The notes under the pieces were generated by a model. The model was not told the DNA's origin. It did no database searches and saw only the letters and a list, made by a program, of their open reading frames with translations. DNA of 5,281 nucleotides. It comes from Campylobacterales bacterium. GTDB lineage: Bacteria > Campylobacterota > Campylobacteria > Campylobacterales > Sulfurimonadaceae. Location: the NCBI GenBank assembly GCA_016937915.1, contig JAFGVR010000045.1:1-5281 (forward strand), written 5' to 3'. Below, piece after piece: positions 1 to 5,281 of the stretch (its first letter is position 1; each line of letters opens with the position of its first letter). A program made the position numbers and the translations under genes.

Positions 1-20
1 GTTTGTAAATGGTTGTTCAT
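1..20 (-). CDS. Possible 5' end of the next minus-strand gene (6 codons visible)
   Basis: On the minus strand an ATG at 20-18 opens a frame that begins MNNHLQ and leaves the window. A good Shine-Dalgarno-like AAGGGG lies at 34-29, 8 bases upstream of the ATG. A terminator-like hairpin lies upstream at 50-78, as expected between metK and a separate downstream gene. Too few residues are visible to suggest a product. A competing minus-strand frame opens at 123-121 (MDFVHFAL...) and is also open to the edge for 41 codons, but it has no ribosome binding site and runs through the hairpin. The call rests on the ribosome binding site alone. Confidence 0.3.
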
Positions 21-49
21 GATTAGTACCCCTTGTTAAGGTTGTAGAT

Positions 50-78
50 AGAATTAAAAGTGGGATAAAATCCCACTT
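50..78 (-). terminator. Hairpin with short T tract, putative Rho-independent terminator
   Basis: The arms AAGTGGGAT (58-66) and ATCCCACTT (70-78) are perfect 9-bp inverted repeats around a 3-base loop. Read on the minus strand, the stem runs into TTTTAATTC, a short and interrupted T tract. On the plus strand the stem is followed by GAAGTTTAAAA, which has no T tract, so the minus direction is favoured. It lies about 120 bases past the metK stop and just before a candidate start codon at 18-20, so it probably ends the minus-strand transcript that includes metK. The weak T tract is the main doubt. Confidence 0.5.
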
Positions 79-154
79 GAAGTTTAAAAAAATATTAGAT
101 AACGCAAAATGAACAAAGTCCATTTTACTACGCTAGCCGCTATGGTACTAAAGT

Positions 155-199
155 CTTTCTCTTTTAGAGAAAGGACTTCTTGCAGTTATGCAAGAAGTC
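155..199 (-). other. Two abutting perfect hairpins at the metK 3' end
   Basis: The first hairpin on the minus-strand RNA has an 11-bp perfect stem (174-184 with 189-199) and a 4-base loop (185-188). Its outermost base is the last base of the metK TAG stop codon. It is followed with no spacer by a second 8-bp perfect stem (155-162 with 166-173) around a 3-base loop. The whole 45 bases are therefore paired apart from the loops. No T tract follows on either strand (ACTTTAG on the minus side), so this is not a textbook intrinsic terminator. A 3'-end stabilising structure, or a terminator working without a clear U tract, are both possible. The GACTT segment at 174-178 can also pair with 151-155. 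Confidence 0.55.
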
Positions 200-1398
200 T
201 ATCTTAGTTTAGCAAAAACTTCCTGTGCGTCTAGTTTTTCCCATGGATAATCACTCTGACCAACTTGTCCACGAGCTGCTACATCTGCATAAAGAAAACT
301 CTTAGCACATGGCTTATCTAGTCCAAATTTATTTGTTATCCAGTTAGGTGTCAATGAAAAATTCTCACTTACAAAACTTGATAGTTTGTCATCATCAAGA
401 CCTTCACTTACAGTCCCATAAGTATCTACAGCTACTGAAGTTGGTTTTGCTACCCCTATAGCGTAAGAGATTTGGACATTACATTTTTTTGCAAATCCAC
501 AAGCTACTATATGTTTAGCTATCCATCTTGCAGCATAAAGTCCACTTCTATCAACTTTAGTGTAATCTTTTGAGCTTTGAGCCCCACCACCAATAGGTGC
601 ATACCCACCAAAACTATCAACTATAAGTTTACGACCAGTTAATCCACTATCATGTAGTGGTGAATGGTTTACATATCTACCAGTTGGGTTTAAGTGAACT
701 ATCGTTTTTTTAGGATCATACAAATCAGTTGGAAGTCCCGTATCATCTATTAGACCTTGAAGAAGTTCTCTAACTTCAGTTATATCCATATTTTCATTTG
801 ATGGAGCCGATACCACAATAGTATGGATAGACTGAGGCTCACAATTTTCAAAGTTCTCTTTAGTTCCATAATCAAGTGTTACTTGAGTTTTTATATCAAC
901 ACCTAGTTTATGGTTGTGTTTTAGTGCGTAGTTATAAACCTTATCACAAATCATCCTAGCGTAAGTGATGGCTGCTGGCATATAATCAGCTGTTTCATTT
1001 GATGCATAACCAAACATGATGCCTTGATCCCCAGCACCTATTTCACCATCTTCTTGATCAACTCCCTGATTTATATCTGGTGATTGACGATTTAGTAGAA
1101 CTTGAACCTCTACATCTTCAGGGTAAAGACACTGTTCTTTTGTAAAAGCACTTTTTCCATCATATCCAATTTTAATCAAAGCATCTCTTACTATCTGCTC
1201 ATAATCTTGTATCGAAAGATTCGCTTTTGATGTAACTTCACCACCGATAACTACATGTTTACCAGCTACAAAAACTTCACTAGCCACCCTACTTTTAGAG
1301 TCCTCTATGATTAATCTATCAACTATACTATCAGCAATTATATCTGCACACTTATCTGGGTGTCCTGGGCTTACAACTTCACTTGTAAATAAATACAT
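199..1398 (-). CDS. metK: S-adenosylmethionine synthetase (methionine adenosyltransferase)
   Basis: This cytoplasmic enzyme makes S-adenosylmethionine from methionine and ATP, releasing phosphate and pyrophosphate. With the start chosen here it has 399 residues, slightly longer than the roughly 384 of E. coli MetK. Visible motifs are GHPDK (12-16, ATP and Mg site), QSPDINQGV (105-113), GAGDQGIMFGYA (121-132, family signature), KTQV (170-173), HDSGLTGRK (249-257), GGGAQSSKD (270-278) and KVDRS (281-285). The third signature is usually GGGAFSGKD; the F to Q and G to S changes match the Campylobacter-type form as I recall it, so they look lineage-specific and not like damage. An in-frame ATG at 1434-1432 would add 12 residues, but it lacks a ribosome binding site and sits in a small hairpin. 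The ATG at 1398-1396 has AAGGA 5 bases upstream and gives the usual MYLFTSE start. It lies 83 bases after the ABM gene on the same strand. No SAM riboswitch is evident upstream. Confidence 0.97.
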   Translation of the reverse strand: MYLFTSEVVSPGHPDKCADIIADSIVDRLIIEDSKSRVASEVFVAGKHVVIGGEVTSKANLSIQDYEQIVRDALIKIGYDGKSAFTKEQCLYPEDVEVQVLLNRQSPDINQGVDQEDGEIGAGDQGIMFGYASNETADYMPAAITYARMICDKVYNYALKHNHKLGVDIKTQVTLDYGTKENFENCEPQSIHTIVVSAPSNENMDITEVRELLQGLIDDTGLPTDLYDPKKTIVHLNPTGRYVNHSPLHDSGLTGRKLIVDSFGGYAPIGGGAQSSKDYTKVDRSGLYAARWIAKHIVACGFAKKCNVQISYAIGVAKPTSVAVDTYGTVSEGLDDDKLSSFVSENFSLTPNWITNKFGLDKPCAKSFLYADVAARGQVGQSDYPWEKLDAQEVFAKLR

Positions 1399-1403
1399 TT
1401 TTT

Positions 1404-1408
1404 TCCTT
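1404..1408 (-). promoter_or_regulatory. Ribosome binding site that decides the metK start
   Basis: AAGGA on the minus strand ends 5 bases before the ATG at 1398-1396. The upstream in-frame ATG at 1434-1432 is preceded by CTTTTCAAACTAG, which has no purine-rich site. This supports the shorter MetK. Confidence 0.65.
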
Positions 1409-1419
1409 GAGTTATTATC

Positions 1420-1436
1420 AGATGAGTTTATCATCT
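1420..1436 (-). other. Small hairpin in the metK leader, covering the alternative ATG
   Basis: On the minus strand AGATGA and TCATCT form a perfect 6-bp stem around the 5-base loop TAAAC. The alternative upstream metK ATG (1434-1432) lies in the first arm. The stem ends 21 bases before the favoured start and leaves its ribosome binding site free. It could arise by chance given its size. Confidence 0.3.
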
Positions 1437-1481
1437 AGTTTGAAAAGTTTTTCTACTTCTCGTATCTTCATAAAATAGGTA

Positions 1482-1769
1482 TCAACCTAAAACCTCTAAT
1501 TCATCTGTATATTTTTTCTCACAATACGGTTCGTACGATGATTTATAAATAGCGTAATGCTCAGATGCCTTATGTCCATCTAAAGCTGCCTCATCACGCC
1601 AAGTCTCTACAGCCATAAACTTTTTTAGATTATTTTCATAAACAAAAATCTCATAAAATATACAACCATCTTCCATCTTACTAGATTTAACCATAGCACT
1701 CAAAAGCTCTTTCATCTTGGCTTCACAACCATCTTTTGCAATGAAAGTAACTCTTTTTGTTATCGTCAT
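1482..1769 (-). CDS. ABM-domain (YgiN-like) putative monooxygenase
   Basis: This 95-residue protein is a single antibiotic-biosynthesis-monooxygenase (ABM, dimeric alpha-beta barrel) domain. Family features are the N-terminal beta strand ITKRVTFIAKDG followed by a helix, EDGCIFYEIFVYE (33-45), and the conserved stretch around VETWRDEAALDGHKASEHY, with E55, W57, H66 and H71. The family includes cofactor-free quinol monooxygenases such as E. coli YgiN as well as many proteins of unknown role, so the substrate cannot be named; an oxidative or quinone-detoxifying role is only a possibility. No signal peptide or membrane segment is visible, so it should be cytosolic. The start has a strong AGGGAG site 5 bases upstream. 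It lies upstream of metK on the same strand with no clear terminator between, so the two probably share a transcript. Length is typical for the family and the gene looks intact. Confidence 0.88.
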   Translation of the reverse strand: MTITKRVTFIAKDGCEAKMKELLSAMVKSSKMEDGCIFYEIFVYENNLKKFMAVETWRDEAALDGHKASEHYAIYKSSYEPYCEKKYTDELEVLG

Positions 1770-1774
1770 ATCAG

Positions 1775-1780
1775 CTCCCT
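1775..1780 (-). promoter_or_regulatory. Ribosome binding site of the ABM gene
   Basis: AGGGAG on the minus strand lies 5 bases before the ATG at 1769-1767. It fixes the ABM start well. Confidence 0.6.
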
Positions 1781-1784
1781 AATT

Positions 1785-1811
1785 TTGATTTGGGTAATTA
1801 TAGCTTATAAT
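1785..1811 (+). promoter_or_regulatory. Candidate promoter for glnD-glmS
   Basis: TATAAT at 1806-1811 on the plus strand is preceded by a TTGATT (1785-1790) with a 15-base spacer, shorter than the usual 16-18. Transcription would start near 1818, which is inside the longest glnD frame, because the hexamer overlaps the ATG at 1810-1812. If this promoter is real, glnD must start further in, for example at the TTG at 1837. Confidence 0.4.
1797..1802 (-). promoter_or_regulatory. Candidate -10 element for the ABM-metK transcript
   Basis: A perfect TATAAT on the minus strand would place transcription start near 1790, giving a leader of about 20 bases that contains the AGGGAG site of the ABM gene. 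Upstream on the same strand is T-rich sequence (GTGTTTTTATCATTATAAGC), in line with Campylobacterota sigma-70 promoters, which generally lack a conserved -35 box. The hexamer lies 3 bases from a TATAAT on the opposite strand. Confidence 0.5.
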
Positions 1812-4347
1812 GATAAAAACACTATTAGGTTGCACTTTGGACATAATTTTACGCATCGAAGATATAATTGAAAAAAATGGTTCGGACTTTGAACTTAGCA
1901 AACTTTTTAAAGAGTATATAAAAGAGTATAAAAGCTCCTTAAATGAGATATTTGAAAAAAATCAGGGCAAAGACTTTTTAGTAAAACACACAAAAACACT
2001 TGATTCTGTACTATCTTTAATGTACAAAACCATCCTTAGACGCCTCTTTGGAAACTATCTTCCGATGCGAAACTCTATCCCCATAGCAATAGTAGCACTT
2101 GGAAGTTATGGTCGTGAACAACTCAGTGTACACAGTGATATAGATATTCTTATAGCTTATGAAGATATTGAAGGGTTTAATACAAAACTCATCATTGAAA
2201 AACTTTTTTACATGGCTTTAGATGCTGGTCTAAAACTTGGGCATCGTGTCCACGAAGTTAGTGATCTATTTAAAGCAAGTAATGAAGATGTAACAATAAA
2301 AACCGCTTTGATGGAAGCTAGACTTGTAACTGGTTCAACATTTATCTGGCATGATACAACAAGAGAATTAAATAAAATAAGATTATATAATCAAAAAGAG
2401 TTTATACTAGAAAAAGTTCAAGAAGCTCAAATAAGGAGAAAAAAATATCCTAAAACTATGGAACCAAACATAAAAGAGAGTGTTGGAGGGCTAAGGGATG
2501 CGAACCTACTTTTTTGGATAGCTCATAGCATTTATAATGTAAAAACTTTAAAAGATCTAACGAATGTGGTATTTTCAGAAGATGAATACAAAGAATATAG
2601 AATAGCACTTGAACTTCTTTTTAGAGTTAGAAGTGCATTGCATCTTATAACAAACAAACAAGAGGACAGACTTCTTTTAGAATATATGCCACAAATAACG
2701 AAGCTACTTGGTTTTAAAGATGAACAAAAGATGGCTAGTAAAGTTTTAGAAGCTCTTTGGCGTATAAATAATTTTACTCAGATATTTGTTAAAAAAATGG
2801 TTAGACCATATATAGTTGATAAAAGCTATATAAAAAAATTTAAACACTCAATGGTTCAAAAAGGGATATATGAACTAGATGGGAGATTATTTGCATCTTA
2901 TAATCTCAAACCACTACCTCTTAATAAACTTTTGGAGATTTTAAATTCGCTTGAAGATAAACCATACCGCTTTGATGCAGGTTTTTTGAATCAATTCACA
3001 TACACAAAAGTGTCCCATCCACTCAAAAAAACAACTCTAAAACTTATCAAAGAGCTTTTCCAAAGAGAGCATACTTACGATTTTTTAAGACTTTTTTACG
3101 ATGCAGGGATACTTCATGAACTTTTTATAAACTTTAGAAAAGTTATGCATCTGCCACAGTTTGACGGCTACCATACATATCCTGTAGATATACATTCGCT
3201 AGAGTGTATAAAAGCTTTAGAAAATATAGAGGAAAATTTTTTAAAACAACTCTATATTGAACTAACTCCAGATGAGAAAACAGTTTTAAAAATCATAACT
3301 TTATTTCATGACACAGGTAAAGGTCGCAAACAAGACCACAGTGAAGTTGGAGCTAAACTGATTTTACCATTTATGAAAAAATTAAACTTTAATGATGAGC
3401 TTTGTGAACGCTCTGTCATAATTGTAAAATACCACACCCTCATGAGCAGTGTAGCATTTAAAGAAAACATCTATAATGAAAAAACATTATATAAATTTAT
3501 GTCTAATATAAAAGATAGCAAAAATCTAAAACTCCTATATATCCTCACTTATTCGGATATAAACGGAGTTGGTGGAAATGCATATAATAGTTTTAACTCT
3601 GAACTTTTACACGAACTTTATAAAAATGCTATAGAGATAGCTACAAATAGTGACAGGATAACTGATGCTAAAAAAAGGATGCTAATTGAGAAAAAAGTAA
3701 AAAACAGTGAAAACTTCAAATCATTACCTACAATTTTGCAAAAAAAGATTTTAAGAGTTGAGTCAAATCTATTTTACTTCAAACACTCCCCTGATGAGAT
3801 AATAGAGATAGCAAACACCGCAAAAGAGACTAACGATTACCAATTTTTTATAGATACAAAAAATGCCTTAAATATAGAGATATATAGAAAAATACCAATA
3901 AACATAGGTTATCTTTTATCAAAACTTAGCCATTTGGATGTTGGTAGCATGGAGATATTTACCCTTTTTGACAATATCAAATATTTTAAAATTCAGTTGA
4001 AAATGAATATAACAGATGATGAAGTTTATGATGTAGAACATATTGTACAAAACGCTTTTGATATGCAAAGAGATGTAGAACTAAGAGATATAAATATAAA
4101 AAGAGATGAGATAAATATAGATTGTGAACACTCGATGACACACGCTGAAATAACTGTAAATACAAAAAATCAGATAGGTCTTTTAGCTTACATAATGGAT
4201 TGCTTTGAAAAACTTAGTATAAATATTGTTACGGCTAAGATACACTCTACAAAACATAAAGTAAAAGATAGTTTCTTAATGGAAAAACAACATAGTATAT
4301 GTGATAATGTTGAGCAAATTTATAAAATATTAACTAAAGGTAAATAA
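1810..4347 (+). CDS. glnD: PII uridylyltransferase / uridylyl-removing enzyme (GlnD family)
   Basis: GlnD senses glutamine and adds or removes UMP on the PII nitrogen-regulatory protein in the cytosol. Domains run in the family order. The nucleotidyltransferase has GSYGRE (98-103) and SDID with metal ligands D110 and D112. The GlnD-specific helical region has EPNIKESVGGLRD (218-230). The HD hydrolase domain has H462, the HDTGKGR motif (500-506), H510, YHTLMS (541-546) and D583 in a YSDINGVGG stretch. The first ACT domain is degenerate (about 685-735) and the second is clear (about 778-826, with QIGLLAYIMDCFE). At 845 residues it is near the 890 of E. coli GlnD, and both catalytic sites look intact. 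The ATG at 1810 has no ribosome binding site and overlaps a TATAAT; an in-frame TTG at 1837 with TTAGG 7 bases upstream would give 836 residues starting MDIILRIEDI. glmS follows 2 bases after the stop. No PII gene is in the window, so the partner is inferred. Confidence 0.92.
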   Translation: MIKTLLGCTLDIILRIEDIIEKNGSDFELSKLFKEYIKEYKSSLNEIFEKNQGKDFLVKHTKTLDSVLSLMYKTILRRLFGNYLPMRNSIPIAIVALGSYGREQLSVHSDIDILIAYEDIEGFNTKLIIEKLFYMALDAGLKLGHRVHEVSDLFKASNEDVTIKTALMEARLVTGSTFIWHDTTRELNKIRLYNQKEFILEKVQEAQIRRKKYPKTMEPNIKESVGGLRDANLLFWIAHSIYNVKTLKDLTNVVFSEDEYKEYRIALELLFRVRSALHLITNKQEDRLLLEYMPQITKLLGFKDEQKMASKVLEALWRINNFTQIFVKKMVRPYIVDKSYIKKFKHSMVQKGIYELDGRLFASYNLKPLPLNKLLEILNSLEDKPYRFDAGFLNQFTYTKVSHPLKKTTLKLIKELFQREHTYDFLRLFYDAGILHELFINFRKVMHLPQFDGYHTYPVDIHSLECIKALENIEENFLKQLYIELTPDEKTVLKIITLFHDTGKGRKQDHSEVGAKLILPFMKKLNFNDELCERSVIIVKYHTLMSSVAFKENIYNEKTLYKFMSNIKDSKNLKLLYILTYSDINGVGGNAYNSFNSELLHELYKNAIEIATNSDRITDAKKRMLIEKKVKNSENFKSLPTILQKKILRVESNLFYFKHSPDEIIEIANTAKETNDYQFFIDTKNALNIEIYRKIPINIGYLLSKLSHLDVGSMEIFTLFDNIKYFKIQLKMNITDDEVYDVEHIVQNAFDMQRDVELRDINIKRDEINIDCEHSMTHAEITVNTKNQIGLLAYIMDCFEKLSINIVTAKIHSTKHKVKDSFLMEKQHSICDNVEQIYKILTKGK
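4335..4340 (+). promoter_or_regulatory. Ribosome binding site of glmS, inside the 3' end of glnD
   Basis: TAAAGG ends 9 bases before the glmS ATG and lies in the last codons of glnD. Ribosomes finishing glnD would cover the glmS start region, so translational coupling is likely. Confidence 0.45.
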
Positions 4348-4349
4348 GT

Positions 4350-5281
4350 ATGTGTGGAATAGTTGGTTATTTGGGTCAAAAAAATACTAAAGAGATTTTA
4401 CTATCAGGTCTAAAAGAGTTAGAATACCGCGGATATGATAGTGCTGGGATAGCTGTTTTAAGTTGTGATGAGTTTGTGAACTTCAAAGCTGTTGGGAAAC
4501 TGATAAACCTAGAGGAAAAAACCAAAAACTACACAACAAACAACTTTGCAATTGGCATCGGTCACACAAGATGGGCTACTCATGGAAAACCAACTGAGCT
4601 AAATGCTCACCCACATACAGGTGAAAGCTCTTATGTGGTTCATAATGGCATCATAGAAAACTATGCAGAGATAAAAAAAGAGTTAGAAGCTGATGGTGTA
4701 AAATTTTTAAGTCAAACAGACACTGAAGTTATAGTGCATCTTTTTGAAAAAAATCTAAAAACAGCTACATCAGCCTTTGAAGCATTTAAAGAAACTATAA
4801 AAACACTTGATGGAGCTTATGCAACTTTGCTAGTTACAAAAAGTGAAGATAAAACAATATTTTTTGCAAAAAATGGCTCCCCGATGCTTATAGGGATAGA
4901 TAAAGATAATGAAAAATATTTTGCTTCATCAGACTCTCCACTTATAGGGTATTGTGAAAGTGTTAACTATTTTGATGATGGTGATTATGGATATGTAAAT
5001 ATGGATGAAGTTGTTATCTATAATAAAGATGATAAAAAAACAGAACCATCATTTAAACCTTTATCAAAAGATAAACTTTCAGCTCAAAAAGATGGATTTA
5101 GATTTTTTATGGAAAAAGAGATTTATGAGCAATCTCATGTAATATCTGATACATTAATGGGAAGATTATCTGAAAATGAGATTATTTTTGAAGAGTTAGA
5201 TAAAAATTTATTTAATGGCATCAATGAGATAAAACTTTGTGCATGTGGAACATCGTACCACTCAGCACTTACGGCTTCATA
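4350..5281 (+). CDS. glmS: Glutamine--fructose-6-phosphate aminotransferase, N-terminal part (runs off window)
   Basis: GlmS makes glucosamine-6-phosphate from fructose-6-phosphate and glutamine, the first committed step toward UDP-GlcNAc for peptidoglycan and lipopolysaccharide. The 310 complete codons seen, about half of the usual 600 or so residues, cover the class II glutamine amidotransferase domain and the start of the first SIS (sugar isomerase) domain. The protein begins MCGIVGYLG; C2 becomes the N-terminal nucleophile after Met removal. Further motifs are YRGYDSAGIA (26-35), HTRWATHGKPT (72-82), HNGIIENY (98-105) and QTDTE (122-126), all at nearly the same positions as in E. coli GlmS. 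MEKEIYEQ precedes the SIS domain, whose CGTSYH motif is at 299-304. The cut is due to the window edge and not to a frameshift. No glmS ribozyme can be present, since only 2 bases separate it from glnD. Confidence 0.97.
   Translation, partial: MCGIVGYLGQKNTKEILLSGLKELEYRGYDSAGIAVLSCDEFVNFKAVGKLINLEEKTKNYTTNNFAIGIGHTRWATHGKPTELNAHPHTGESSYVVHNGIIENYAEIKKELEADGVKFLSQTDTEVIVHLFEKNLKTATSAFEAFKETIKTLDGAYATLLVTKSEDKTIFFAKNGSPMLIGIDKDNEKYFASSDSPLIGYCESVNYFDDGDYGYVNMDEVVIYNKDDKKTEPSFKPLSKDKLSAQKDGFRFFMEKEIYEQSHVISDTLMGRLSENEIIFEELDKNLFNGINEIKLCACGTSYHSALTAS

Noticed and set aside
106..126. Small inverted repeat AAAATG / CATTTT with a 9-base loop.
   Set aside because: It is AT-rich, only 6 bp, has a long loop and no associated tract, so it is not distinguishable from background in this composition.
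13..151. Two 8-base inverted pairs: TTGTTCAT (13-20) with ATGAACAA (109-116), and TTAGTACC (23-30) with GGTACTAA (144-151).
   Set aside because: The arms are not nested, so they do not form one long stem or a transposon-like end pair. No duplicated target site or transposase is present. Chance or a weak pseudoknot is more likely.
1396..1434. The longer 411-residue MetK starting at the ATG at 1434.
   Set aside because: It has no ribosome binding site and the extra residues (MINSSDNNSRKK) look like translated leader; the inner ATG has AAGGA and gives the usual family start.
1399..1481. SAM riboswitch or independent metK promoter in the gap before metK.
   Set aside because: The gap is only 83 bases with no recognisable SAM-binding helices, and no well-spaced -10/-35 pair was found. 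Only the small 6-bp hairpin at 1420-1436 is present.
5240..5281. glmS as a truncated pseudogene.
   Set aside because: The frame is open to the window edge and stops within the first SIS motif region, so the cut is due to the window boundary.

Overview
The window is a 5.3-kb stretch of AT-rich bacterial core genome, most likely from a Campylobacterota (Epsilonproteobacteria) species close to free-living genera such as Sulfurimonas. The main reason is the methionine adenosyltransferase: it begins MYLFTSEVVSPGHPDKCADI and carries the GGGAQSSKDYTKVDRSG form of the substrate loop, which I recall from Campylobacter-type MetK and not from E. coli or Helicobacter pylori. Strong AT codon preference and the presence of a GlnD-type protein fit the same group. 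The genus is an inference.

Layout. Positions 1-198 hold no complete gene. They contain the 3' region of metK, with two abutting perfect hairpins (155-199), a third hairpin with a short T tract on the minus strand (50-78), and a possible start of the next minus-strand gene at the left edge (start codon at 18-20). Positions 199-1398 (minus) are metK, S-adenosylmethionine synthetase. Positions 1482-1769 (minus) encode a small single-domain antibiotic-biosynthesis-monooxygenase (ABM/YgiN-like) protein in the same orientation upstream of metK, so the two are probably co-transcribed. Positions 1770-1809 are a very compact divergent intergenic region with two back-to-back -10-like hexamers. Positions 1810-4347 (plus) encode a GlnD-family bifunctional uridylyltransferase/uridylyl-removing enzyme. 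Positions 4350-5281 (plus) are the first 310 codons of glmS, which runs off the window.

How the genes relate. glnD and glmS are separated by only 2 bases and are probably translationally coupled. One product senses glutamine and modifies the PII nitrogen regulator; the other consumes glutamine to make glucosamine-6-phosphate for peptidoglycan and LPS. The minus-strand pair joins an ABM protein of unknown substrate to SAM synthesis, and no functional link between them can be read from the sequence.

All genes appear intact. I see no mobile element, CRISPR array, tRNA, rRNA, riboswitch or previously undescribed multi-gene system here. The points worth a second look are regulatory: the overlapping divergent promoter, the doubtful start codon of glnD, the structured metK 3' end and the structured metK leader.
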